Shown: one piece after another, positions 23,675-32,400 of the stretch
Numbering within the stretch: position 1 is the stretch's first letter
Layout of the letters: every line of letters starts with the position of its first letter
Assembly: GCA_009694185.1 (NCBI GenBank)
Contig: SHVR01000031.1
Location: 1 to 32,812, forward strand
Direction of reading: 5' to 3'
Length of the DNA: 32,812 nucleotides
DNA from: Alphaproteobacteria bacterium
GTDB taxonomy: Bacteria; Pseudomonadota; Alphaproteobacteria; SHVR01
Notes under the pieces: generated by a model
What the model was told of the DNA's origin: nothing
The model's database searches: none
What the model saw: only the letters and a program-made list of their open reading frames with translations
Program-made: the position numbers and the translations under genes

Positions 23675-24865
23675 CTAGACCCTTTGTCCGGGGCGCGGAA
23701 GTAGTTCCGCGTAGGTGGCGGTTTCGAAGGCCGCGAAGACATCGAGCACCCTTGGATCGGCAAACGGGATGATCTGGGTCAACAGGACCCCCGCCACCCG
23801 GCGGGCGGGGTCGATCCAGAAATAGGTGTTGCGCAGCCCTGCCCAGGCGAGGCTCTGGCGGCCGCGCCGGCCGGGCACCGCCTCGCTGTTGAGCATGAAG
23901 GCGAGGCTCCAGCGCTTGGCCATGCCGGGGAAGAAATCGGCATCGTTGGAGAGGGCCGGCATGGCGGTTCGAAGCGGCAGCGCCGTCAGATCGCCGATGT
24001 GGTTTTGCGCCATGAGTTGGACGGTTTCCGGCGCCAGGATGGGGACACCCTTGGCCCGCCCGCCATGCAGGAACATCGCCATGAAGGCCATGTAATCGTG
24101 GGCCGTGCTGTAGAGGCCGCCGCCGCCCATCTCGAATTCGGGCGCTTGGGGAACCTCGAAGGGCATCACCTCGAACGACCCGTCGGCTTGGCGCGCATGC
24201 ATGCCGGCGAGCCGCGCGCGATGGGCCGAGTCGAGCTTGAAGCCGGTATCGACCATGCCGAGCGGCTCGAAGAGGTTGGCCCGGAGAAAGGCGCCAAGAC
24301 CCTCGCCACTCGCGGCTTCGACGGCCCGGCCGACCCAGTCGGTGTTGATGCCATATTGCCAGCGCTCGCCCGGATCGAAGGTGAGCGGCATGGCAAGCGA
24401 ACGCTTGAGACCGCTGCTGACGGCGGGAATGCCGGTCTTCTCTTGATAGCGGCGGAGGTCCGTGTTCCAGGTCGGATAGCCGAAGCCCGCCGTATGGGTG
24501 AGCAAATGGCGAAGCGTGATCGGGCGATTGGCCGGGCGGAGCTCGGGTTCGCCCGCTGGCGTGAAGCCGGTCAGCACCTGGGGTGCGGCAAGTTCCGGCA
24601 AGAGGCTAGCGAGCGGGCGGTCGAGATCGAGCTGGCCGCGCTCGACGAGGAGCATCGCCGCCGTCGAGGTGATCGCCTTGGTCATGGAGGCAATCCAGAA
24701 AACCCGGTCGAGGGTCATGGGTTCGGCGGCGCCCGCGCCGATCCGGCCAAAGGCGCCTTGATAGACGGGTCCATCCGCCGTGGCCGCCATGGCGACGATG
24801 CCGGGCGCATGGCCGGCCGCGACGGCGTCACCGAGCAGCCGGTCGATTTCTGGCAATGCGGCCAT
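23675..24865 (-). CDS. Serine hydrolase, beta-lactamase class C/EstB type
   Basis: A 396-residue protein of the class C beta-lactamase-like serine hydrolase family. Motif 1 SMTK has Ser60 and Lys63, motif 2 YGIN has Tyr171, and the third motif is W-x-G (WAGLRN) in place of KTG, as in EstB-type esterases. There is no signal peptide, so it is cytoplasmic and more likely an esterase or amidase than an antibiotic-resistance enzyme. It lies 27 bases after the MFS gene and 31 bases before fdsG on the same strand, so the three may share a transcript. The substrate is unknown. Confidence 0.9.
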   Translation of the reverse strand: MAALPEIDRLLGDAVAAGHAPGIVAMAATADGPVYQGAFGRIGAGAAEPMTLDRVFWIASMTKAITSTAAMLLVERGQLDLDRPLASLLPELAAPQVLTGFTPAGEPELRPANRPITLRHLLTHTAGFGYPTWNTDLRRYQEKTGIPAVSSGLKRSLAMPLTFDPGERWQYGINTDWVGRAVEAASGEGLGAFLRANLFEPLGMVDTGFKLDSAHRARLAGMHARQADGSFEVMPFEVPQAPEFEMGGGGLYSTAHDYMAFMAMFLHGGRAKGVPILAPETVQLMAQNHIGDLTALPLRTAMPALSNDADFFPGMAKRWSLAFMLNSEAVPGRRGRQSLAWAGLRNTYFWIDPARRVAGVLLTQIIPFADPRVLDVFAAFETATYAELLPRPGQRV

Positions 24866-24892
24866 GGCAAATCTTTCTGGCGGGTGGCGGGG

Positions 24893-26074
24893 CTACTGTG
24901 CGGTCCTTTGGCGGCGCCATGCAAGCCACGCGATCGCCAAGCCCGCCAGTCCCAGCCAGGGCAACAGCAAGGCGTTCATCGTCTGCCACCCGACCGATTG
25001 AAGAAGGGCGCCGGCGCCGAGCGATGACGCCAGACCGATGGCAAAAATGGTCATGTCGTTGATGCCCTGTGCTTGGCCCCTCTCGGCCGCCGTATAGGTG
25101 CCGGTCAGCAGCGTCGTGCCGCCGACATAGAGGAAGTTCCAACCGATACCGAGCAAGATAAGCGCCGACGCGAACGACGGAAACTCGGTGCCGCTCAGAC
25201 TCACAAAGACATGTCCGGCGAGGAGCGCAATTCCCACGACCATGACGCTGAGGACGCCGAAGCGGGCGATCAGCGCCCCGGTAAAGAACGACGGCAGGAA
25301 CATGCCCAGCACATGCAACTGGATGACAAATGCCGCGTCCGCTAGTCCGTGTTGGTGATGCACCATGGCGAGCGGCGTGGCGGTCATCGCGAGGATCATG
25401 ATTCCGTAACCGGTCGCGGCGCCAAACAATGCGACGAGATAGGCGGGTTGCCCGACGATCCGAATGATGGGCCGGCGTTCCGGTCCATCATTCGATGCTT
25501 GCGGTCGCGGGACGCGCACACCAAGGAGCAGTCCGGCGGCCACGACCGAAGTCAGGGCCAGCAGCAGGAATGAACCGGCATATTCCGTTGCCAGCAGCGG
25601 TCCGCCGAGCCGGCCCAGTGCCGGACCCAATAGGGCCGCGACGATGCCACCGGCGAGGACGAAGGAAATCGCGCGCGGCCGGAACGAATCATCGGACACC
25701 TCCGACGCCGCGAACCGGTAGAACTGCGCAAAACCTTGATATGCGCCGACGAGCATCGTGCCCAGGCACAGGACGGGCAACGACTGAGCGACGATGCCGA
25801 AGGCGCCGATAAGGCCCGCCGCCGTCCCGAAGGCCGCGCCGGCGACGAAGCCGACCCGGCGCCCCGCCCGACTCATCCACATCGCGGCCGGGATCGTCGC
25901 CAGCGCCGTTCCGAGAAACATCGCCGCGATCGGCGCTGTGGCGAACTGGGGAGCCGGCGCAATTTGCGCCCCCGCCAGGCCACCCACCGTCATCACCAAA
26001 ACGGAGGCGGTTTGAAACAGCGCTTGGGCCGATGCGAGCAGCAGGACCTGTCTGTGCATGGGGTTTTGGAGCAT
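24893..26074 (-). CDS. MFS transporter
   Basis: A 393-residue major facilitator with about twelve hydrophobic segments and the loop 2-3 motif MSRAGRRVGF. It resembles members annotated as drug or small-molecule efflux transporters (TCR/Tet class), but the substrate is not predictable. Start choice: ATG at 26074 (MLQNPMHRQVLLLASAQALF). The frame opens upstream from a TTG at 26098 with no ribosome site; an ATG at 26059 is a further option. The 5' region is shared with the LexA-controlled imuA promoter, and a TATTAT-like -10 for this gene lies at 26110-26115 on the minus strand. Confidence 0.88.
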   Translation of the reverse strand: MLQNPMHRQVLLLASAQALFQTASVLVMTVGGLAGAQIAPAPQFATAPIAAMFLGTALATIPAAMWMSRAGRRVGFVAGAAFGTAAGLIGAFGIVAQSLPVLCLGTMLVGAYQGFAQFYRFAASEVSDDSFRPRAISFVLAGGIVAALLGPALGRLGGPLLATEYAGSFLLLALTSVVAAGLLLGVRVPRPQASNDGPERRPIIRIVGQPAYLVALFGAATGYGIMILAMTATPLAMVHHQHGLADAAFVIQLHVLGMFLPSFFTGALIARFGVLSVMVVGIALLAGHVFVSLSGTEFPSFASALILLGIGWNFLYVGGTTLLTGTYTAAERGQAQGINDMTIFAIGLASSLGAGALLQSVGWQTMNALLLPWLGLAGLAIAWLAWRRQRTAQ

Positions 26075-26109
26075 CGGAACACAGCGCCATGAATTCAAGT
26101 TGGAGTGTC

Positions 26110-26115
26110 ATAATA
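26110..26115 (-). promoter_or_regulatory. Possible -10 box for the MFS gene
   Basis: Minus-strand TATTAT, 36 bases upstream of the MFS ATG. No good -35 hexamer is found at 16-18 bases, so this is only a weak suggestion. Confidence 0.25.
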
Positions 26116-26133
26116 CGCTATGCGCCGCCGGTA

Positions 26134-26162
26134 TTGACGACAGGCCGTCTCTTGTCTAGAAC
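26134..26162 (+). promoter_or_regulatory. imuA promoter (-35/-10)
   Basis: TTGACG at 26134-26139 and TAGAAC at 26157-26162 are separated by 17 bases, which fits a sigma-70 promoter. The -10 overlaps the LexA box, so LexA binding would block it. The start codon at 26191 is about 29 bases downstream. Confidence 0.65.
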
Positions 26163-26173
26163 AAAATAAGAAC
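26159..26173 (+). promoter_or_regulatory. LexA box (SOS operator) of imuA
   Basis: GAAC-AAAATAA-GAAC is a perfect direct repeat with a 7-base spacer, the reverse complement of the alphaproteobacterial GTTC-N7-GTTC SOS box. It lies on the -10 of the imuA promoter, 18 bases before the ATG. It predicts induction after DNA damage. Confidence 0.85.
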
Positions 26174-26190
26174 AACTTCGATTGCCGGCC

Positions 26191-27045
26191 ATGCCATCGT
26201 CCAAAGCCGACCTGCTCGCCCGCCTCGCCGCCAAGATCGGGGCGCTCGAACGCCCCGGCATGGCCGCCGGCCGCCCTCCCTTGCCGTTCGCCGTCCCGGC
26301 GATCGACCGGCTGCTGCCCGGCGGCGGCCTGGCCCGGGGTGCCTTGCATGACGTAATCGCCGCCCCCGGCGGCGAGGGCCATGACGGGGCCGCCGCCGGC
26401 TTTTGCGCGGTGCTTGTCGCCCGACTCATGGCCGAAGGACGGCCCGCCCTCTGGTGCCATGGCCGGCACGGCCTCTACGGACCCGGCTTGGCCGCCTTCG
26501 GCCTCGACCCCGCCCGGCTGATCCTGGCCCGGCCCTGGCGCGCCGCCGATACGCTCTGGGCCATGGAGGAGGGTTTGCGCTGTAGCGGCCTTGCCGCCGT
26601 CGCCGGCGAAATCGGCGCGATCGGCCTGACGGCGAGCCGGCGCTTGGCCCTCGCCGCCGAGGCGAGCGGTGTCACCGCCATCCTGTTGCGCCCGTCGGCG
26701 GGGGAGAACGCCGCCACCGCCGCCATGACCCGCTGGCAAGTAGGCGCCGCGCCCAGCCTCGAACCCCTGGCGGCGGACGTGGGTCGCGAGCCGCCGCCCT
26801 GGTCCACATGGGACGTGCGGTTGCTGCGCGCCCGGGGCGGCCGGAGCGGCGCCTGGCGGCTCATCTGGCGGCATGGCGCCTTGCACGATGCCTCGGACAC
26901 ACTTCGTCCCGACAAGGCCGTCCCCCGGCCATCACTTGGCCGGAATTTGCGGCAAATACCCGGCACCGATTGTGACCATGGTCACAGATCGTTAACCGCC
27001 GCCGCCGCAACATGCCCACCGATCAAGACTGGAAGAGCAAAATGA
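26191..27045 (+). CDS. imuA: ImuA, SOS mutagenesis protein
   Basis: A 284-residue ImuA (inducible mutagenesis A), a RecA/SulA-like protein lacking a normal P-loop lysine. ImuA works with ImuB and DnaE2 in damage-induced mutagenesis. The recognisable core is VPAIDRLLPGGGLARGALHDV near residues 32-52, LWCHGRHGLYGPGLAAFGLDP near residues 88-108, and the end WDVRLLRARGGRSGAWRLIWRHG. The start is the ATG at 26191 rather than an in-frame TTG three codons upstream. The family usually ends near RLIWRHG (about 26877); the last ~50 residues read through two palindromes and may not be conserved. The stop overlaps the ATG of a small ORF by ATGA. A LexA box covers its promoter. Confidence 0.88.
   Translation: MPSSKADLLARLAAKIGALERPGMAAGRPPLPFAVPAIDRLLPGGGLARGALHDVIAAPGGEGHDGAAAGFCAVLVARLMAEGRPALWCHGRHGLYGPGLAAFGLDPARLILARPWRAADTLWAMEEGLRCSGLAAVAGEIGAIGLTASRRLALAAEASGVTAILLRPSAGENAATAAMTRWQVGAAPSLEPLAADVGREPPPWSTWDVRLLRARGGRSGAWRLIWRHGALHDASDTLRPDKAVPRPSLGRNLRQIPGTDCDHGHRSLTAAAATCPPIKTGRAK
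26945..26957. promoter_or_regulatory. Inverted repeat in the imuA 3' tail
   Basis: ATTTGC-G-GCAAAT is a perfect 6-base inverted repeat with a 1-base centre, in AT-richer sequence than its surroundings. Its centre is about 27.5 bases before the centre of the next palindrome. Possibly an operator for the small ORF downstream. Confidence 0.4.
26971..26986. promoter_or_regulatory. CRP-like 16-base palindrome
   Basis: TGTGACCATGGTCACA is a perfect palindrome with the TGTGA-N6-TCACA form of the CRP site. It lies inside the imuA reading frame and 56-71 bases upstream of the small ORF start at 27042, an arrangement that fits control of that ORF by a CRP/FNR-family protein (inference). No such protein is encoded in this window. 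Confidence 0.5.
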
Positions 27046-27221
27046 ACAACACCCATAACCAGACCCAGCACGCCGAGCCCGTCCGCGAACTGGAGCAGGA
27101 AGAGTCACCCCGCCGCGCCGCCGTAGGGCCCGGCTCGGCCACGTCCTTGAGCGCGGCGGACCCTTCGGCGCCGCGCCGCCTGGGGCCCGCCCCCGTCGGC
27201 ACCCCCCCGCTCCAGCGCTAA
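27042..27221 (+). CDS. Small hypothetical protein
   Basis: A 59-residue ORF that I do not recognise. It starts MNNTHNQTQHAEPVRELEQ, is rich in Pro, Ala, Arg and Glu, lacks cysteine and membrane segments, and looks intrinsically disordered. Points in its favour: its ATG overlaps the imuA stop by ATGA, GGAAGAG precedes it, its third codon positions are almost all G or C like the real genes around it, two palindromes sit upstream, and a hairpin follows its stop directly. It may be a small regulatory or structural protein, or read-through noise. No function can be given. Confidence 0.45.
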   Translation: MNNTHNQTQHAEPVRELEQEESPRRAAVGPGSATSLSAADPSAPRRLGPAPVGTPPLQR

Positions 27222-27236
27222 TCCAGGCACCCTGGA
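27222..27236. terminator. Hairpin in the convergent gap, possible bidirectional terminator
   Basis: TCCAGG-CAC-CCTGGA forms a 6-base stem with a 3-base loop and fills most of the 21-base gap between the small ORF stop and the ridA stop. There is no T-run, so it would be a weak intrinsic terminator at best. Confidence 0.4.
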
Positions 27237-27242
27237 CGGCGG

Positions 27243-27602
27243 CTATTTCGCCGCCGTCACCATGATCTCGACCAGGATGTCGGGCCGCGCCATGTCGGCC
27301 CTGACACAGGCGCGCACCGGCGGATTCTCCGGATCGACCCAGTCATTCCAGACCGAGTTCATGTCGGCGAACATCGCCATGTCCTTGATCCAGAGGTTGG
27401 CGTGCAGCAGCTTGGACTTATCCGTGCCGGCCTGGGCCAGATAGCTGTCGATCCGGTCGAGGATTTGTTTGGTCTGGCCCTTGATGTCCTGCTTGCTGTC
27501 CTGGGCGGTGAGCCCGGCGACATAGACCGTGTTGCCCGAAATGACACAGCGGCTCATGCGCGGACTCGGCGGCTGGGTCTTCTCGATCCGTTGAATGCTC
27601 AT
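27243..27602 (-). CDS. RidA/YjgF-family protein
   Basis: A 119-residue Rid-family protein. RidA hydrolyses reactive enamine/imine intermediates released by PLP enzymes; other Rid groups have unknown roles. Family segments: GNTVYVAGLTAQD near residue 24, QTKQILDRIDSYLAQAGTDKSKLLHANLWIKD near residues 43-75, and PPVRACVRADMARPDILVEI near residue 93, which carries the arginine matching the catalytic Arg of RidA. A strong GGGAGGA site precedes the ATG. It runs antisense between imuA and imuB and shares its upstream region with the imuB promoter. Its relation to SOS is probably positional only. Confidence 0.9.
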   Translation of the reverse strand: MSIQRIEKTQPPSPRMSRCVISGNTVYVAGLTAQDSKQDIKGQTKQILDRIDSYLAQAGTDKSKLLHANLWIKDMAMFADMNSVWNDWVDPENPPVRACVRADMARPDILVEIMVTAAK

Positions 27603-27720
27603 GGCTATCCTCCCTCTGTTGACGATCCGAATTCAGCGGTTACGCGGCACCGGCATGGTGTCGACAGCAAGCCTAACAGGCCCGACCACGCCCGCAAGCC
27701 GGTTCGGCGATCGAGGCGGT

Positions 27721-27739
27721 GCGAGGAAACATTCCTCGC
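27721..27739. repeat. Perfect hairpin upstream of imuB
   Basis: GCGAGGAA-ACA-TTCCTCGC is a perfect 8-base stem with a 3-base loop, in the 287-base gap between ridA and imuB. It is about 120 bases before the ridA ATG and about 110 bases before the imuB LexA box. It could be an operator, a terminator of some upstream transcript, or an RNA structure. Confidence 0.45.
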
Positions 27740-27829
27740 TCACGCCGCCGGCGTTAGCCGGTCGACCTTGATCCGGTCGGCGTGCCGCAGGGCCAGGGAT
27801 CAGCGTCGAATAGGGACCCGTGCCGGAGC

Positions 27830-27859
27830 TTGACAGCCTTCCTCGATTAGAACAAAAAT
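27830..27859 (+). promoter_or_regulatory. imuB-dnaE2 promoter (-35/-10)
   Basis: A perfect TTGACA at 27830-27835 is followed after 18 bases by AAAAAT (27854-27859), which matches TATAAT at four positions. The -10 lies within the spacer of the LexA box. The fit is good but the -10 is not perfect. Confidence 0.5.
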
Positions 27860-27864
27860 AGAAC
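27850..27864 (+). promoter_or_regulatory. LexA box (SOS operator) of imuB-dnaE2
   Basis: GAAC-AAAAATA-GAAC, the same direct-repeat form and spacing as the box of imuA. It lies 26 bases before the imuB ATG and over the predicted -10, so LexA would repress imuB and dnaE2. Confidence 0.85.
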
Positions 27865-27889
27865 ATTCATCCATGACCCGAGACCCGAC

Positions 27890-29425
27890 ATGCCCCCTGC
27901 CGGGCGACGCCTGCTCTCTCTCTGGCTGCCGACGCTCGCGACCGACCGGCTGGGCGCCGTGACGCGCCCACGAGTCAGCGTGGCGGCGGCTCATGGCAGC
28001 CTGACCGTCATCGCCGTCAACCGGCCGGCCGGGGCATTGGGCTTGACGCCCGGCATGGGTTTGGCCGACGCCCGCGCCATGCTGCCCACCCTCGACGCGG
28101 TGGACGCCGATCCGGCGGGCGAGGCGGCGACGCTTGCCGCCCTTGCCGACTGGTGCGGCCGCTATACCCCGATCGTGGCCCTCGACGGCGCCGACGGGCT
28201 GCTGCTCGACATCACCGGCGCGGGCCATCTGTTCGGCGGCGAGTGCCGCCTGATCGACGATATGACCCAGCACCTCGCCCGCCTCGGTTATGGCTCGCGG
28301 GCCGCCATCGCCCATACGCCCGCCGCCGCCTGGGCGCTTGTCCACTATGCGGGCGAGGCGAACGCGATCGCGCCTTCGGGTAATGAGGCGGTGGCACTCC
28401 TCGCCCGCCTGCCGGTGGCGGCGTTGCGCCTGGCCCCGGAGGTCGTCCTCGGATTGCGCGACCTGGGCCTTCACCGGATCGGCGCCCTCTTCGACTTGCC
28501 GCGAGCGCCGCTCGCCGCCCGCTTCGGCGCGCTTACGGTCCAGCGGCTCGACGCACTCCTGGGTCGCCATGTCGAGCCGGTGGTACCCCATCATGGTACC
28601 CCGACCCACCGCATCCGGCTGACTTTCCCCGAGCCGATCTCGCGCGCCGAGGACATCGCCGCCGCCGCCCGGCGCCTGCTCGAGGCGCTTGCCGTCCGCC
28701 TCGCCAAGGAACAACTCGGCGTCAGGCGGCTCGACTATGCCCTCTACCGGACCGATGGCCAGGTGGCGCATGCCAGAATCGGCACTGTCCAGCCGGTGCG
28801 CGAGCCCCGGCATCTGCTGCGCTTGCTGGCCGAACCGCTCGCCGCCATCGACCCCGGCCTCGGCATCGAGACCGGGATCATGGCCGCGCTCGAGACCATG
28901 CCGCTTGCCCCCCGGCAGCTCGCCATGGACCACGCCTCGCCGGATGGGGCGCCAGGTGCCGCGGACGACGGCGATCTCGGCCTGCTGCTCGACCGCCTCG
29001 GCCAACGGCTCGGCAGCCGGAATGTGTGGCGCCAAACGGCGCGGGCGAGCCACATACCGGAGCGCGCCGTCCGGCCTGTCGCTCCGCTCGAAGTCAGCGA
29101 TCGGACCGGCTGGCCGCCTGACCGGGCACGCCCGCTCCGGCTCCTCGCCCGGCCGGAGTCGATCCAAGCGATGGCTCTACTGCCGGACCATCCGCCGGTG
29201 CAATTCCTCTGGCAGGGCCGGGCGCATCGCGTGCTGCGTGTCCAAGGACCGGAGCGCATCGCACCCGAATGGTGGCTGGACGAGCGGCCGGCGGCGACGG
29301 CCACACGCGACTATTTCATCCTGGAGGACAGCGCCGGACAGCGCTTCTGGGTCTATCGCGAGGGCCTCTACCCGCCGCCCACCGGCACAATACCGCGCTG
29401 GTATCTGCATGGCTTCTTCGCCTGA
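27890..29425 (+). CDS. imuB: ImuB, inactive Y-family polymerase-like protein
   Basis: A 511-residue ImuB. ImuB is a Y-family DNA polymerase homologue without polymerase activity that acts as a hub between the beta clamp, ImuA and DnaE2. Seen: the N-terminal strand LLSLWLPTLATDR where active polymerases have the catalytic Asp motif (replaced here), VNRPAGALGLTPGMGLADARAMLP (the Y-family finger region), DGADGLLLDITGAGHLFGG in place of the SIDEAYLD motif, and the little-finger-like middle region LTFPEPISRAEDI. The C-terminus ends FWVYREGLYPPPTGTIPRWYLHGFFA, the usual ImuB end. The start is 26 bases after the LexA box; no strong ribosome site is seen. dnaE2 follows after 4 bases. Confidence 0.93.
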   Translation: MPPAGRRLLSLWLPTLATDRLGAVTRPRVSVAAAHGSLTVIAVNRPAGALGLTPGMGLADARAMLPTLDAVDADPAGEAATLAALADWCGRYTPIVALDGADGLLLDITGAGHLFGGECRLIDDMTQHLARLGYGSRAAIAHTPAAAWALVHYAGEANAIAPSGNEAVALLARLPVAALRLAPEVVLGLRDLGLHRIGALFDLPRAPLAARFGALTVQRLDALLGRHVEPVVPHHGTPTHRIRLTFPEPISRAEDIAAAARRLLEALAVRLAKEQLGVRRLDYALYRTDGQVAHARIGTVQPVREPRHLLRLLAEPLAAIDPGLGIETGIMAALETMPLAPRQLAMDHASPDGAPGAADDGDLGLLLDRLGQRLGSRNVWRQTARASHIPERAVRPVAPLEVSDRTGWPPDRARPLRLLARPESIQAMALLPDHPPVQFLWQGRAHRVLRVQGPERIAPEWWLDERPAATATRDYFILEDSAGQRFWVYREGLYPPPTGTIPRWYLHGFFA

Positions 29426-29429
29426 CCCC

Positions 29430-32400
29430 ATGCCCGCCTATGCCGAGCTACAGGTCACCAGCAATTTCAGTTTCCTGCGCGGTGCCTCGCACCCGGCGGA
29501 ACTGGCCCGGCGGGCGGCCGAGCTCGGTCATGCCGCGATGGCGATCACCGACCGCAACAGCCTGGCCGGCATCGTCAGGGCACATAAGGCGGCGCGCGAA
29601 GTGGGCCTGCGCCTCATCGTCGGCTGCCGTCTCGACTTGACCCGAAACTCGGCGGCCAGTGAGCCAGACGGCCCGAGCCTGCTTTGTTTGCCCACCGACC
29701 GGGCCGCCTATGGCCGATTGACCCAACTCCTCACCCTCGGCAAGCGGCGGACGGTGAAAGGCCAGTGCCGGCTCGGCCTCGACGACCTGCTGGCCCATGG
29801 CGCGGGGCAGATTTTCGTCGCCCTGCCGCCGAGCGCGGCCGATGCGGGCTTTCCGGACCTCTTGCGGCAATTGCAAGACGCCGTCGCCGGCCGGCTCTAT
29901 CTCGCGGCCCATTGCCTCCATGGGGGTGACGATGGCCGCCGCCTCGCCTGGCTGCAACGCCTTGCAAGCCAAGTGGGCGTGCCGCTGGTTGCCACCAACG
30001 ACGTGCATGCCCATGTCCCGGAGCGCCGGCCCCTGCTCGACGTGCTGACTTGCATCCGCCACCACACGAGCGTCGATAAAGCCGGCTGGCTTCTTACCGC
30101 CAACGCGGAACGACATTTGAAGCCGGCGGGCGAAATGGCCCGCCTCTTCGCTCGCTATCCCGATACCCTCGCCCGCACCATCGAGATCGCCGATCGCTGC
30201 CGCTTCAACCTCGACGAGTTGCGCTACGAATATCCGGCCGAAGCGATGGTGCCGGGCGAGACCGCGCAGCGCTCGCTCGAACGCCTCACGCGCGAAGCCT
30301 TGGCCGAACGCTATCCGGATGGCCCCCCGGACAAGGTCGCGGGCACCCTTCGCCATGAGCTCGCCCTCATCGCCGCGCTCGGCTATGCGCCCTATTTCCT
30401 CACGGTGCATGACATTGTCTGCTTCGCCCGAAGTCAGGGCATCCTCTGCCAGGGCCGCGGCTCGGCGGCCAATTCGGTGGTCTGCTATCTGCTTGGGATC
30501 ACTGCCGTCGACCCCACCCGGATCGACCTCCTGTTCGAGCGCTTCATCAGCGCCGCCCGGAACGAGCCGCCGGACATCGACGTCGACTTTGAGCATGAGC
30601 GGCGCGAGGAAGTGATCCAGTACATCTATGAGAAATACGGCCGCGCGCGCGCCGGCCTGACGGCCACCGTCATCACCTATCGCAGCCGCAGTGCCCTCCG
30701 CGACGTGGGCAAGGCCCTCGGTCTCTCGCTCGACACGGTCGGGCTTTTGGCGGGCAATGTCTGGGGCTGGGGCCGAACGGGCATCGACGAAAACCAGGTG
30801 CGCGAACTCGGCCTCGATCCCGCCGACCGGCGCCTTGATCTCGCACTCACCCTGACGCGCGAGCTGGTGGGCTTCCCGCGCCATCTCTCCCAGCATGTCG
30901 GCGGTTTCGTCATCACCCGTGGCCGGCTCGACGCGCTGGTGCCGATCGAGAACGCGGCCATGGTAGACCGCACCGTCATCGAATGGGACAAGGACGACAT
31001 CGACACGCTCGGCATACTCAAGGTCGACGTGCTCGGCCTCGGCATGCTGACCTGCATCCGCAAGGGCTTCGAGATTCTGGCGCTGCATTACGACGTCCAC
31101 CACGGCCTGGCGAGCGTGCCGAGCGACGATCCGGCCGTCTATGACATGCTGTGCCGCGCCGATTCCATCGGCGTCTTTCAGGTCGAGAGCCGCGCCCAGA
31201 TGTCGATGCTACCGCGCCTCAAGCCCAGGAATTTCTACGATCTGGTGATCGAGGTGGCGATTGTCAGGCCGGGGCCGATCCAGGGCGACATGGTCCACCC
31301 GTACTTGCGCCGCCGCCAAGGCAAGGAGCCGGTCGCCTATCCCTCCAAGGAGCTTGAAGCCGTTCTCGGCAAAACCCTGGGCGTGCCACTCTTCCAGGAG
31401 CAGGCGATGCGGATCGCCATCGTCGCCGCCGGCTTCACCCCGGACGAGGCGGACCAGCTCCGCCGCTCCATGGCGACCTTCCGCCATGATGGCGACATTC
31501 ACCGCTTCGGTCACAAGATGGTTGCGGGCATGGTGGCGAAGGGTTATCCGCGCGATTTCGCCGAGCGCTGCTTCCACCAGATCGAGGGTTTCGGCACTTA
31601 TGGGTTTCCGGAAAGCCACGCGGCGGCCTTCGCCCATCTGGTCTACATCTCCGCCTGGCTCAAATGCCACTATCCGGCGGTCTTCGCCTGCGCCTTGTTG
31701 AACTGCCAGCCCATGGGCTTCTATGCGCCCGCCCAGATCGTTGGCGATGCCGTCGACCATGGCATCGAGGTGCGGCCCGCCGACGTCAATTCGAGCGATT
31801 GGGACTGCACCCTGGAGCCGCCAGCGGCGGGCGCGGGCCATGCACTGCGTCTCGGATTCCGCCAGATCAAAGGTTTCTCGGAGGCCGACGCCAACCGGCT
31901 CGTGCTTTGTCGTGGCGCTGGCTATGCGACACCCGAGGATGTCCAGCGCCGTGCCGGCCTGACGGCCCCTGTTCTGAGGACGCTCGCGCGGGCCGACGCC
32001 TTCGCGTCCATTGGATGCACGCGCCGCCAGGCGCTCTGGGCGAGCCAGCGGCCGGCGAACCGGCCGCTGCCGCTCTTTGCCTGGAGTGAGCCGGGCACGG
32101 AGCAAGGCTCCGAGCCCGCCATTACCCTCTCCCCCGCTTCGCTCGGCGAAGAAGTGGCGCGCGACTATCGGACCACGGGCTTGAGCCTGAAGCGCCACCC
32201 GCTGGTCTTCCTGCGCGCCTGGCTGGCGCGCCAGGGTGTCACCCCCCATGCCCGGCTCGCCGATGTGGCGCCGGGACGGCGGGTCAAGGTGGCGGGCCTG
32301 GTGCTGGTGCGCCAGCGGCCGGGGAGCGCCAACGGCGTCATCTTCACCACCCTCGAGGACGAGACCGGCATCGCCAATTTGATCGTCTGGCCGGCGGTCT

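Noticed and set aside
27402..27833. A plus-strand open frame spanning ridA and the imuB upstream gap
   Set aside because: It is antisense to ridA, which has a strong ribosome site and clear family motifs, and it has no recognisable domain.
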